The position numbers and the translations under genes were made by a program. The notes under the pieces were generated by a model that saw nothing but the letters and a program-made list of their open reading frames with translations, did not search any database and was not told the DNA's origin. A stretch of 64,000 nt of DNA from Alloscardovia macacae (lineage in GTDB: Bacteria; Actinomycetota; Actinomycetes; Actinomycetales; Bifidobacteriaceae), in the NCBI RefSeq assembly GCF_002259705.1, contig NZ_MWWT01000001.1:1-64000 (forward strand), read 5' to 3'. Of this stretch, positions 50,360-60,090 are shown in pieces. The stretch's first letter is position 1. Each line of letters begins with the position of its first letter.

Positions 50360-51679
50360 ATGTCTTTTACACGCATACACTCCCTCACCCCCGCCCTGCG
50401 CTGGGCACTGCTCGGATTTAGCCTGTCCACTCTGGGGAACAGCGTGTATGAAGGCTCCGTCCTACCTTCCATCCTCGTTACCTCTCTGCCCGTGTGGGTG
50501 GTCGCTTTCCGTAAAACGTTTATGACAGTAGTGGATTTTATGGCTCCACTCGCAGCATGGGTAGTAGAAAAAGTCGGAGGTTTTCGCGCATTAGCAGGAG
50601 CTGAGACTCTGGAAGGATTCCTCAGTCTCATCCCGCTCCTCCTGTGGTATTTCGCTCCGAGTTCTCCGAGCTCCCCGAACTCTCCAGACTCCCCATACTG
50701 GAAGTGGTCTTTACTCGCCTTATCGTGTGCCCTAGGTATCACGGGACACGTTATAGACATAGCGAGTGAGGTGTTTGAAGTCGAGGCTGCTCAAGGCAGC
50801 GAGACGCTCCTCATCCAGTACAGCGGGATTATAGCTGTACTCTCGAGTGTGCTCGGCAGCCTCCTAGGCAGTCCTCTCGGCGCCAGCATAGCGAGCTGGT
50901 CTATCCCCACTGTTCTGGGCATTTCTGTCCTCTCCTCCTGGGCAGCTGCATCCACACGTCTGGCCATGCAGCGCGTCATAGCACCCGTTACGCGTGAGAT
51001 GCGCTCGTGTTCCTCCTCTGAGCCCACGCCCGACGAAAGCTCCGACCCTCCACTCGACAGCGCCCCTGCGCGCTCCACTTCCCACGTCCCACACCGTGCG
51101 CGCCTCCTGCTCGGCTCGTTTCTCCTCGCTTTCATTCCCGCCTGTTCACTCCCCTATATTCTTCTCGGCATAGGTGCCGCCCGCGGATCAGAAATTATCG
51201 CCGTTCTTACCTTGTGTGTAGGGGCAGGAGATGTGCTCGGCTCTGTCCTTTATGCGCGGTCCGCTACTTCGACACGGGCGACGTGCGATTCAGACAGACG
51301 CGTACAGCGTTCTCTCAGCATGCGTACTCTAGCATCGACAGGCGTAGTATGCTCTGGAGCTGGCTTCCTGTGCATGATTCTCGCGCTTTTTTCCGCACCT
51401 TACGTCTTAGAATCCCTCCTCTGCGCTGGTTTCCTGCTCGTTAGTCTCGGTCTCGTCCTCATCACGCATCCCGTCATCGTTACGCGTCAGCTCCTTTTCT
51501 CCGGAAGTACGCTCGCTCGCTTTTCGGGCTTCGCGCGCTTCGCTTTCGCTCTCGGCGCGGCGAGTGGCTCGTGGCTTGGATGGATCCTCTCCAGCTCCTG
51601 GGGTTCTGTTCCTTTCCTCGCCATCATCGCACTTTCCGCGTTTCTCCTCGTTCTGCCTGCGCTTCCTCATCGTTCGTGA
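50360..51679 (+). CDS. MFS-type transporter, substrate unknown
   Basis: A 439-residue protein with about 12 hydrophobic helices. The first loops carry VVEKVGGFRALAGAETLEGF, a weak form of the MFS signature. The central loop (about 210-255) is Ser/Pro/Asp-rich, and another Ser/Pro repeat (SPSSPNSPDSP) lies at about 98-108. An almost perfect ribosome binding site AAGGAGGTGA lies 11 bases before the ATG. It sits between cca and the NUDIX gene, interrupting the conserved order. Substrate cannot be predicted. Confidence 0.72.
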   Translation: MSFTRIHSLTPALRWALLGFSLSTLGNSVYEGSVLPSILVTSLPVWVVAFRKTFMTVVDFMAPLAAWVVEKVGGFRALAGAETLEGFLSLIPLLLWYFAPSSPSSPNSPDSPYWKWSLLALSCALGITGHVIDIASEVFEVEAAQGSETLLIQYSGIIAVLSSVLGSLLGSPLGASIASWSIPTVLGISVLSSWAAASTRLAMQRVIAPVTREMRSCSSSEPTPDESSDPPLDSAPARSTSHVPHRARLLLGSFLLAFIPACSLPYILLGIGAARGSEIIAVLTLCVGAGDVLGSVLYARSATSTRATCDSDRRVQRSLSMRTLASTGVVCSGAGFLCMILALFSAPYVLESLLCAGFLLVSLGLVLITHPVIVTRQLLFSGSTLARFSGFARFAFALGAASGSWLGWILSSSWGSVPFLAIIALSAFLLVLPALPHRS

Positions 51680-51749
51680 TTTTCGCTTTTTTCCTGTCAA
51701 TTTTTCCTCTCCACGCGCTATGCACACGGTGGCAAGTAGACTAGTAACT

Positions 51750-52685
51750 ATGATTAATCCGGCAGATGTGCACCGCATGGTTCAGCGCGCCCATGAGAAG
51801 GCGAGCGCTGCACGTGAGTCTGCCCGGAATCAGGCGGATAGTCCTGCAGACACGCCGCTCACTGTCCAGCGCCACTTCGAGATAGCGTACTCCTCACATT
51901 ATTCCAGTGGATTCTTTATGGAGGATGAGGAGTACCGCGCAGAGTATGACCTCGAGCTGGACTCGGGGGCGGATGCATCCTCCTTTAGCAGCATATCCAG
52001 TGCCATCGTTCCGCTGTACACCACGAGTACGCAGAACTTTATCTCGAGCATGGCTGCTGCTGCCCAGTCTTCTGACGCCCAGAGTCTCCACTCCACAGAA
52101 GACGATGCGACCACTACGTCCTGCGCTCAGAGTGAACCATCGTCAGACGCGGTGAAAACGCGCTCTCGTCGCCCGGCCATCACTCCTGCCATCATGGCGA
52201 AGAAGCGCGAGGACAGTCCGCTCACCTTTGCTTCTCTAGATAACAGGGATCTTCCGGTGGTGCGCGAGTACTCCGCTGGTGGTCTCATCTTCGACGACCA
52301 GGACCGCGTGGCCATCATCGCCCGCCATTCGCGCTCGGGCCACCTCGAGTGGTGCCTGCCGAAGGGACACATCGAGAAGGGCGAGACTCCGGCGCAGACG
52401 GCTGTGCGTGAGATTCACGAGGAGACTGGCATTCTCGGTGAAGTCGTGGACTCCATCGCCACTATCGATTACTGGTTTACCGGGGACGCGCAGCGCATTC
52501 ATAAGCTCGTGCATCATTACGCACTGCGCATGACGGGCGGATATCTGACCGTGGAGGGAGACCCGGATCACGAGGCTGAGGACGCCACGTGGGTGAAGTT
52601 TGAGGACCTCACCGACGTGCTGAGTTACCCGAACGAGCGCCGCATCGTGTGGCTGTATGCTAAAAAACATAGGAAAGATGCCTAA
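51750..52685 (+). CDS. NUDIX hydrolase with a Ser-rich N-terminal extension
   Basis: A 311-residue protein. The C-terminal NUDIX domain (about 170-305) has a complete Nudix box, GHIEKGETPAQTAV then REIHEETGI, so it should hydrolyse a nucleoside diphosphate derivative. The N-terminal 150 residues are Ser/Ala/Asp-rich and probably disordered. It corresponds in position to mycobacterial mutT4. The start at 51750 lies 7 bases after TAGACT (51737-51742) with no ribosome binding site, so the mRNA is probably leaderless; the upstream open frame overlaps the MFS gene and is not protein-like. Confidence 0.88.
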   Translation: MINPADVHRMVQRAHEKASAARESARNQADSPADTPLTVQRHFEIAYSSHYSSGFFMEDEEYRAEYDLELDSGADASSFSSISSAIVPLYTTSTQNFISSMAAAAQSSDAQSLHSTEDDATTTSCAQSEPSSDAVKTRSRRPAITPAIMAKKREDSPLTFASLDNRDLPVVREYSAGGLIFDDQDRVAIIARHSRSGHLEWCLPKGHIEKGETPAQTAVREIHEETGILGEVVDSIATIDYWFTGDAQRIHKLVHHYALRMTGGYLTVEGDPDHEAEDATWVKFEDLTDVLSYPNERRIVWLYAKKHRKDA

Positions 52686-54873
52686 ACTTATGTCGTTTTC
52701 ATCTACGTTTTCGCGTTATGCTCGCGCTGCGTGCGCCCTCGCCGTTCTGGCGGGCGCCACGTTCGCATTTTCTCTCCAGCCCCTTCCTGCAGCCCTCGCA
52801 GCCTCCGCTTCTCCACTGACCGTAGACAGCTCCACGAGTGTCATCACGCCGAGCTCAGGATACGACGCCACTTTCACTGTCACGAATACGTCCCGTACTG
52901 ACCTCACCGACGGCACGCTTACACTCAGCATGAATCCGTGGTATGAATTCCAGACCAGTGATGACCTCCAGGCCTGGGCGGATGGACACCTTCGTCTGCG
53001 CGGCTTAACCACGTTTACTCAGGCAGATGTGCCTGCTCTGAAAGCTGGTGCCTCCACACAGGTGAAAGTCCATCTGAATGCGGATGATTCAGCCCTGACC
53101 AGCCTCACCTCGTGGGGTGCGAAGCCCCTCCTCGTCACGTACGAGGATAACGATTCCACCCAGACGCAGACTCTGCGTACCTTCGTGACGCGTTCGAATG
53201 AAGGCACTGCTTCCGAAGGACTTCCCCAGCTGAAGTTCGTCCTCACTCTTCCTGCCAGCACAGGCACCATAGCCGCGTGCGTCACAGGAAAAGACCAGAC
53301 CACAGCAGCACACACATCCATGGAGACTCTGCTCAGTGGCAGCACCGAGATCACTGCCACGCACACCACTCCCGAGTGCGCCTCCTCGACGGTCAGCGCA
53401 CTAAAAAAGCTCGCTGCTTCGCATCCGAATGTGGAGGTCCTCACCGCGCCGGAGCTCAGCTCCCAGGTCTCCTCCGCACATTCTCTCCAGCCGTATGCCA
53501 CAGACATAGCCACGCTGGCAGAAACCGCGCAAGCACAGGACATCATCCAGACCAGTGCACACGCGGGCGCGAATGCTGTGGCCATGGATGGGCATAGCGG
53601 ATGGACCACGAAAGCCTTAGAATCCGCCCACTCTCTCGGATATACCACCGTCCTCGCAAACGAAGGCTACGGGGCTGCGGCCTCGGAGTCTCCCCTTCAT
53701 AATTCCGTCACTCACGTGAGCGTGCAGGGCACGGATATGACGGTGCTCACCGCACAGAAAGAGCTGAGCACGCTCGCTCAGGGACAGGCCACATCCGAAG
53801 ACGCTACGGCAGAAAAAACAGATGCGGGCATCCGGAACCGTTTCCTCGCCCAGACTGCTCTCTTCGAGACTCAGGCTCCGTATGAGGACCGCACTGTGCT
53901 CATAAACACTGCCACGCTGAGCACTGACCTGACGGCTGAGAAGGTCGAAGCAGTGGGAGAATTGGCAGACGAACTGAATGCAGCACCATGGGCCACGCTC
54001 ACAAGCCTGAACGCGCTCGAAACCGCGCAAAGCTCCACGGATAGCGCGGACGCCGAAGAGTACGCGCGAACCGTCAGCAGCGCGAATAAAAACGCAGTGC
54101 AGGCGGTAAGTGGCATCGCGGAGCAGATAAATGCCACGCACGCGCGCATGAGCAGCTTCCTGAACAGCATCATCAGTAGCTCGCAGGCGGAAAATGCAGA
54201 CCGTAAAACGCGAAATCCACAGGACCTCGCGCGTGGAAAGGCAGACCAGTCGCGCGCGCTGTCTGAAGACGACTTCCAGAAGTGGCGTGGGACGGTGGAA
54301 GGGCTCGCGTCGAACGCCGCAGAACAGGCGTTCTCTGCGCGGGCCATCAGCACCTATCAGAGCGCATCCAGCACACAGAATGCCTCCGGCCTCGACGCGC
54401 TAAACGCCCAGGCAGCTGTAGCCAGCGACCTCTTCAGCGCAGTATCCATGAGCGCTCCGCAGTCACTGAACGTGGTGAGTGAAACGGCGGACGTGCCTGT
54501 CACTCTCTCGAATAATCTTCCGGTGGGCCTCACGCTGAACGTGGTCACGGCAGCAGCCTCGGATACTATCCGTTCAGAAGTAACTCTCGCGGGAAAACAG
54601 AACGTAGAAGTGGCAGCACACAGTGAGCAGCAAGTCATGCTGCCCGTGCGCGCACTGTCTGGGTGGACCACACAGTTTAAGCTTCACCTCACCACCCCGG
54701 AGGGCGTGGCTGTGACGAGCGAGAAGAGCATCACCATCTCCAGCTCCATCACCATTCTGGATAATGCCGGCTATGCCATCTTCGGCCTGGCCATCGTGCT
54801 CGCAGTGGTGGGCGCGAAACGGCAGATAGCCCGCATCCGCAGTGGTGAACCAGCTGAAGGAAACGAGGAATAA
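52678..54873 (+). CDS. DUF6049 family secreted/membrane protein
   Basis: A 731-residue protein with a signal peptide (about 8-42, ending PAALAASA), a beta-rich first domain (about 50-160; SGYDATFTVTNTSRTDL), a large middle part, and one C-terminal helix (about 690-715) before a basic tail (KRQIARIRSG). It always precedes murJ in actinobacteria (Rv3909 in Mycobacterium tuberculosis) and is presumed to work with it at the outer membrane face. No enzymatic motif is seen. It overlaps the NUDIX gene by 8 bases; ATG 52690 is an alternative start. Confidence 0.85.
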   Translation: MPKLMSFSSTFSRYARAACALAVLAGATFAFSLQPLPAALAASASPLTVDSSTSVITPSSGYDATFTVTNTSRTDLTDGTLTLSMNPWYEFQTSDDLQAWADGHLRLRGLTTFTQADVPALKAGASTQVKVHLNADDSALTSLTSWGAKPLLVTYEDNDSTQTQTLRTFVTRSNEGTASEGLPQLKFVLTLPASTGTIAACVTGKDQTTAAHTSMETLLSGSTEITATHTTPECASSTVSALKKLAASHPNVEVLTAPELSSQVSSAHSLQPYATDIATLAETAQAQDIIQTSAHAGANAVAMDGHSGWTTKALESAHSLGYTTVLANEGYGAAASESPLHNSVTHVSVQGTDMTVLTAQKELSTLAQGQATSEDATAEKTDAGIRNRFLAQTALFETQAPYEDRTVLINTATLSTDLTAEKVEAVGELADELNAAPWATLTSLNALETAQSSTDSADAEEYARTVSSANKNAVQAVSGIAEQINATHARMSSFLNSIISSSQAENADRKTRNPQDLARGKADQSRALSEDDFQKWRGTVEGLASNAAEQAFSARAISTYQSASSTQNASGLDALNAQAAVASDLFSAVSMSAPQSLNVVSETADVPVTLSNNLPVGLTLNVVTAAASDTIRSEVTLAGKQNVEVAAHSEQQVMLPVRALSGWTTQFKLHLTTPEGVAVTSEKSITISSSITILDNAGYAIFGLAIVLAVVGAKRQIARIRSGEPAEGNEE

Positions 54874-54880
54874 AAACCGC

Positions 54881-56626
54881 ATGAGTTCTGAAGAAGTAGC
54901 GAAAAACTCCGTCCGCCGTAACTCTCTCATCATGGCCTCCGGCACCCTCGCCTCACGCCTCACGGGCATGATCCGCACCATTCTGCTCGCCGCCGCCGTG
55001 GGCACCACGGGCATAGCGGCGAACGCATACCAGACAGGTTCTTCGGTCCCGCAGATCGTGTACACGCTCATCTCTGGAGGCCTCTTTAACGCCATTCTCG
55101 TGCCGCAGATAGTGCGCACGCTGAAGTCTGAGGACTCAAAAAAGCATCTCGATAAGCTCGTCACCTTGAGCATTCTGCTACTTCTCGGCATTACGGCCAT
55201 CATGATGCTCGGTACTAATATCCTCACTTCCATCTTCCTGAGCTCGTCCTGGACGGGTCCTCAGCGCGCACTCGCGAACGCCTTCACCCTGTGGTGCACT
55301 CCGCAGATTTTCTTCTACGGCTTGTATACCGTCCTCGGCCAGATTCTCGCTGCGAAAGATAAATTCACCATGTACGCGTGGAGCTCCGTAGCGGCGAATG
55401 TGGTCAGCAGCGCGGGCTTCATCGCTTTCCTCGTTCTCTTCGGGAATGCCTCACGCCAGCCGCTCGAATTCTGGACTACGGATAAGATAGCGCTCACCGC
55501 GGGCACGTGGACTCTCGGCGTGGCTGTACAGGCTCTGCTCCTGTTCATTCCGCTCATCCGTAGCGGATACCGCTTCGGCTTCTCCTGGGGCTTCCGCGGC
55601 ATAGGCCTGCGGTCCATGGGCAGTGTGGCTGTGTGGAGTCTGGCCATTACCGTGATGATGCAAATCACTTCCATCATCACCTCGCGCATCGCTTCGGGCG
55701 CACCTCTGGCTGCAGGAGACGAGTTCCACGTGGCGGGAAATGGTTCCTATCAGAATGCTATGAGCATCTACATTCTGCCGTATTCGCTTTTCGCTGTGTC
55801 CCTCGCCACGGCCACGTTCCCGCAGATATCCAGTTTCGTGGCTGAGCATAAGCTCCAGAAGGCTTCTGAAGTGGTCAGCCGCACTATGCGCTCGTCGAGC
55901 CTTATCATGTTCTTCTTCACGTCCGTTATGCTGGCCATTCCGCTGGAGCTGGCTGCTGTATTCCTGCCATCTGTGGATGGCGAGCAGATGATGCTGCTCA
56001 GTCCCATCATCTTCACTATGACGCTCGGTCTGCCGTTTACGTCGCTCGTTCTGCTGGCTCAGCGGACGTTTTATGCTTTCGAGGACGGGAAAAGTCCGTT
56101 CATTATTCAGGCTGTACAGTCTGCCATTATGGTGGCCATTCAGGTGGGCATCTGGCTGCTCGCTCCTGCGCAGATTCAGACGTCTCTGCTCGGTCTGGCT
56201 GTGAGCGTGAGCTACATCGTGTGCATTCCGCTTCTGCTCGTTATGGTCTACCGCCGTTTCCGCGGGGATTTCGCCATAGGCCACCTCGTGGTCGTGCATA
56301 TAAAGATCCTGCTTGCCTCAGTAGGTGCATATGTGGCGTCGGAGGGGACCGAGTATGTGCTCAGCGTTCTGCTGCACTTTAATCCGTCCACGTCCTCGGG
56401 CCGCACCGCTTGGTTCGTGGCCGTGTTCATCTGTGCTGTGGTGGCACTCGTGGGCTTTGCCGCGTATGCGCTCGTCCTCGTGGCTCTGGGGACGCGCGAG
56501 TTTACGGATGGCATGCGTGCTGTGCTCGCTCGGCTTTCTTCTTTGCCAATTCTTCCTGCTCTTTTCAGTAAGATTTCCTCAGTAGATTCCTCGACGAAAT
56601 CCTCACGACGCCGCCATGCTAAATAA
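54881..56626 (+). CDS. murJ: MurJ lipid II flippase
   Basis: A 581-residue polytopic protein of the MviN/MurJ family with about 14 helices (SLIMASGTLASRLTGMIRTILL at the start; ATFPQISSF and LPFTSLVLLAQRTFYAFED in the core). It moves lipid II across the membrane for RodA and PBPs. It ends shortly after the last helix with a Ser/Lys/Arg-rich tail. The cytoplasmic pseudokinase fused to MviN in mycobacteria is here the next gene. I chose ATG 54881 because of GAGGAA and the family N-terminus. Confidence 0.94.
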   Translation: MSSEEVAKNSVRRNSLIMASGTLASRLTGMIRTILLAAAVGTTGIAANAYQTGSSVPQIVYTLISGGLFNAILVPQIVRTLKSEDSKKHLDKLVTLSILLLLGITAIMMLGTNILTSIFLSSSWTGPQRALANAFTLWCTPQIFFYGLYTVLGQILAAKDKFTMYAWSSVAANVVSSAGFIAFLVLFGNASRQPLEFWTTDKIALTAGTWTLGVAVQALLLFIPLIRSGYRFGFSWGFRGIGLRSMGSVAVWSLAITVMMQITSIITSRIASGAPLAAGDEFHVAGNGSYQNAMSIYILPYSLFAVSLATATFPQISSFVAEHKLQKASEVVSRTMRSSSLIMFFFTSVMLAIPLELAAVFLPSVDGEQMMLLSPIIFTMTLGLPFTSLVLLAQRTFYAFEDGKSPFIIQAVQSAIMVAIQVGIWLLAPAQIQTSLLGLAVSVSYIVCIPLLLVMVYRRFRGDFAIGHLVVVHIKILLASVGAYVASEGTEYVLSVLLHFNPSTSSGRTAWFVAVFICAVVALVGFAAYALVLVALGTREFTDGMRAVLARLSSLPILPALFSKISSVDSSTKSSRRRHAK

Positions 56627-56684
56627 CCACCCCCGTGGGTAAAATAGTCTCCAGGATCCGGATACCAGCATATAGAGAGATGCT

Positions 56685-58694
56685 ATGAACTTTGCACTAG
56701 GCGATGTATTACTGAATCGCTTCCGCTTGGTCGATATCTTACGCGACGAGCCAGGTTTTTCTGTGTGGACAGCACGAGATAATACTCTGCAGCGCAGCTG
56801 CCAGATATTCATCGTGGCGAACTCTACCGTTATCTCTCGCGTGAATGCTGCCGCATCCTACTTAGCACTTTCTCAAGATCCTCACTTCGTAGACGTTCTG
56901 CACCTGCACCGCGATGGTGAAGTGTGCGTCATCGTCACAGACGCAGATCCAGGTCTGACGCTACGTGAGTACCTCAGTGACGTCGCCGCAGATCCACAGA
57001 TGTATCCTCTGAGCCTCGAATCCATCCGTTCTATCCTTGGCGAGACGGTGGAGATATGCCAGGACCTGGATAATCACTTCCAGGCACACTACTGCCTCGA
57101 TGATCTAAATATCCGCCTGACGAATGAGCGCGTGGTTCTGGCGAATTTCCCTGTCTCAGCAGCACTCTTACCTCCTACGGCTCCACGCCTGAAGGCCACG
57201 AACCATGACGTGGAAAGCGTCATGGTCTACCAGATAGCTGCAGTGGCTTTCGAGCTGCTCACGCGCATGCCGTATAAGTCTGTTCTGGCCTCGCGCGCAC
57301 GCCAGATGCTCCACGATGCTCATGCTCCAGAGGACCTCACGCTCATCTGCACGCGTGCTCTGGGTCTTCCTGACGCTCAGGGCCGCACGCCTATCCCACT
57401 GGTTACTCTGCTCGAGATGAGCATTCTTATGGAGGAGTATAAGCCTCTACGCGAGCTGACTGCTCACCCGCAGAAGCACTTAAATGTAGCTGGCCGCCGA
57501 TTCTCTGCCCCATCCATCTCGCAGGCCGTACTCAAGCGTGTAGACTCCCAGTTCATCACGCCTATCCCAGGATCTTTGCGCGATTCTGACCAGGAGAAGT
57601 CATCTGACCGTAATCCTGCCTGGAGCGCTTCCGAGCTTATCTTCGGCGGTCGCCGCGCTGTGGATATGGCGAAGCCAGACACCTCCACAGATCTTTTCCA
57701 CGCTCTCGGTGAGCTGGATGCAGCGAAGCTCGAGCGTGTCTATGACCCGTATGATTTTAATGACTTCGACCCGCGCACGCAGACCATGGATACTCTGCGT
57801 CCGGCTGCACCAGTGCAGGCTGTGGAGTCTTCCGAAAAGAAGTCTGCGGAAAAGCCAGCCTCCTACGAGCCGATTACTCAGACCATCCCTCCGGTCTTCG
57901 TCCCACAGAAGAAACAGGATACGCAGCCAGAGTCTGGGTCACAGTCTGAACAGCAGAAGCCAAAGCCGAAAGCTCAGCCGAAATCGCAGCCGAAGCCTGC
58001 TCAGAGCACGAAAAAGCCGAAGCGCCGAGGCCTGTCCGACCGCATCAGCGCTATGCTCCAGTCCCGCGTGGCCTCCATCACTGCTGTGGTGGTCATCCTC
58101 GTGGCTCTCGTGGCAGGAGCAGTGTATTCCCTCGGCATAGGCCGTCTCGGAGATAACAGCACCACGAATGACCCGTGGTCGCAGCTGGCAGACGAGACTG
58201 TCCGCTTCCCTGGCCAGGAGAATAATAAGGGTGCAAATCCGCAGCCTGCGCAGGGCCAGAACCAGAGCCAGAATGCTACGACGAGTGACGACACTGCGAA
58301 GCTGAATGAAAAGAAGGCCTCCGCCGTCCCTCAGCCTGCCGTCACGCAGAACACCACGCCTATAGAGCCGACGGGATACACCTTCCTGAACCGCCCTGCA
58401 GGCATCCGCAGCTGGGGATACTCCTTCGCGTTCGACCAGCCTCACACTTTCTGGCGCGTGGACATCGCGAATGAGACAGGCGGTGGCCAGGTCCATATCT
58501 TCGCCGACCCGACTACGGATGATCCTCGCTCGGGTAAGGACGTGGCACAGTTTACCTTCGCGAATGATGGCCAGACCACGTCCGTCACTCTGAATGAGCC
58601 TGTACAGGCCCAGCGCCTCGTCGTGTGGATAGATGGTACGGATGCCTCCACTCTGCCACAGACCATTAAGATGACGAAGTACGCTTTCTACTAA
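56685..58694 (+). CDS. membrane pseudokinase with an extracellular beta-sandwich (detached MviN C-terminal part)
   Basis: A 669-residue protein. Residues about 1-260 have the kinase fold pattern (LLNRFRLVDILRDEPGFSVW ... VYQIAAVAFELLTRMPY), but the glycine loop is degenerate, the HRD motif reads HYCLDDLN and DFG reads NFP, so catalysis is unlikely. A Lys/Pro/Gln-rich linker with Thr residues (about 370-455) is a plausible target of PknB and FhaA. One helix (about 460-482) is followed by an extracellular jelly-roll-like domain (about 560-669; WGYSFAFDQPHTFWRVDI). This is the C-terminal architecture of mycobacterial MviN as a separate gene, 58 bases after murJ. Confidence 0.85.
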   Translation: MNFALGDVLLNRFRLVDILRDEPGFSVWTARDNTLQRSCQIFIVANSTVISRVNAAASYLALSQDPHFVDVLHLHRDGEVCVIVTDADPGLTLREYLSDVAADPQMYPLSLESIRSILGETVEICQDLDNHFQAHYCLDDLNIRLTNERVVLANFPVSAALLPPTAPRLKATNHDVESVMVYQIAAVAFELLTRMPYKSVLASRARQMLHDAHAPEDLTLICTRALGLPDAQGRTPIPLVTLLEMSILMEEYKPLRELTAHPQKHLNVAGRRFSAPSISQAVLKRVDSQFITPIPGSLRDSDQEKSSDRNPAWSASELIFGGRRAVDMAKPDTSTDLFHALGELDAAKLERVYDPYDFNDFDPRTQTMDTLRPAAPVQAVESSEKKSAEKPASYEPITQTIPPVFVPQKKQDTQPESGSQSEQQKPKPKAQPKSQPKPAQSTKKPKRRGLSDRISAMLQSRVASITAVVVILVALVAGAVYSLGIGRLGDNSTTNDPWSQLADETVRFPGQENNKGANPQPAQGQNQSQNATTSDDTAKLNEKKASAVPQPAVTQNTTPIEPTGYTFLNRPAGIRSWGYSFAFDQPHTFWRVDIANETGGGQVHIFADPTTDDPRSGKDVAQFTFANDGQTTSVTLNEPVQAQRLVVWIDGTDASTLPQTIKMTKYAFY

Positions 58695-58762
58695 AAAGCA
58701 GCAGACCGCATAGCACACACAGCACAGCACACAGCACAGCAGACCAGAAGTATGGAGAGACT

Positions 58763-60079
58763 ATGACGAATCCTACGCAGCCGAACTCACAGCCGAACGC
58801 ACAGCCAAACTCGGCACACGTCATTAAGAATGACCCGTGGTTCGGATCCTACGCCTCGCGCGCGGAAGACATGCGCGCTTCCGAGATTCGCGCTCTCTTC
58901 GCTGTGGCCAGCCGCCCGGAAGTAGTCTCTCTGGCTGGCGGTATGCCGTACCTCGAGTATCTTCCCTTCGACGAACTCTCTGAGCTCGTGGCGAAGATGC
59001 TGCGCGAACAGGGCACGAAGGCCTGGCAGTATGGCAGCGCGCAGGGTGACCCTCACTTGCGCGAGCGCATTCTGGACATCGTACGTCTCGAAGGCATTAC
59101 GGATGCGCAGGCGGATGACGTGGTCATCACGAATGGATCGCAGAATGGCCTGGACCTCATCACGCGCCTCATGTGTGATCCGGGAGACGTCATCATCGCT
59201 GAAGATCCGAACTATGTGGGCGCTCTCGGCGTCTTTAAGAGCTTCCAGACCGAAGTGATTAATGCGCACATGGATGCGGACGGCCTCATCCCTGAGTCTT
59301 TCGAGGAAGCCATACGTGGCGCTCGCGCCCAGGGCAAGCGCGTGAAGTTCCTCTACACTGTGCCGAACTTCCATAACCCTGCAGGCGTTACCATGAGCAT
59401 AGAGCGCCGAGCGCGTATCCTGGAAATTGCCAGAAAATACCACGTGCTCGTCGTGGAAGATAATCCGTACGGCCTGCTCAGCTTCGAAAACAAGACGTAT
59501 CCAGCGCTGCGCAGTATGGACGCGGAAAACGTGGTCTACCTCTCGAGCTTCTCGAAAATCATCGCTCCAGGCATGCGCGTCGCGTGGATGATAGCGCCTC
59601 CAGGCATCCGCCATAAGCTCGTCCTCGCGAACGAATCATCCATCCTCAGCCCGTCGAATATGAGCCAGATGACCATCTCCACATATCTGGATAATTTCGA
59701 CTGGAAGAAGCAGATAGAAGACTACCGCGGCATGTATAAGTCGCGCTGTGAAGCCATGGACGAGGCGCTGCGCACGTATATGCCGTACTGCAGCTGGAAT
59801 AAGCCGAAGGGCGGCTTCTACATCTGGCTGAAGATTCCAGAAGGCCTGGACGCGAAAGCCATGCTGCCGCGCGCCATCACCGCGCGCGTGGCATACGTAT
59901 CCGGCACCGCGTTCTATGACACGGGCGAGGGCGCCGACCATATGCGCCTGAGCTTCTGCTACCCGACTGAAGAGCGCATACGCGAAGGCATTCGCCGCCT
60001 GTCCACCGTCATGGATGATGAGCTGGCCACGGTCGAACTCTTCGGCACAGCGAAGCACGACACCCCACACGAAGCATAA
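58763..60079 (+). CDS. PLP-dependent aminotransferase, class I/II (2-aminoadipate/MocR type)
   Basis: A 438-residue aminotransferase. It has NGSQNGLDLI (cofactor phosphate region), PNFHNPAGVTM, VEDNPYGLLSF (Asp for the pyridine nitrogen) and SSFSKIIAPGMRVAW (Schiff-base Lys). There is no N-terminal GntR domain, so it is an enzyme rather than a regulator. Substrate is uncertain; multi-substrate aromatic or aminoadipate aminotransferases are the closest class. The start has GGAGAG. It ends 11 bases before ddl, which points to one transcript with wall-precursor synthesis. Confidence 0.88.
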   Translation: MTNPTQPNSQPNAQPNSAHVIKNDPWFGSYASRAEDMRASEIRALFAVASRPEVVSLAGGMPYLEYLPFDELSELVAKMLREQGTKAWQYGSAQGDPHLRERILDIVRLEGITDAQADDVVITNGSQNGLDLITRLMCDPGDVIIAEDPNYVGALGVFKSFQTEVINAHMDADGLIPESFEEAIRGARAQGKRVKFLYTVPNFHNPAGVTMSIERRARILEIARKYHVLVVEDNPYGLLSFENKTYPALRSMDAENVVYLSSFSKIIAPGMRVAWMIAPPGIRHKLVLANESSILSPSNMSQMTISTYLDNFDWKKQIEDYRGMYKSRCEAMDEALRTYMPYCSWNKPKGGFYIWLKIPEGLDAKAMLPRAITARVAYVSGTAFYDTGEGADHMRLSFCYPTEERIREGIRRLSTVMDDELATVELFGTAKHDTPHEA

Positions 60080-60090
60080 GGAGAAACCCC

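Noticed and set aside
58695-58755. CACAGCACAG repeats after the pseudokinase gene
   Set aside because: A short, simple repeat with no structure or larger periodicity.
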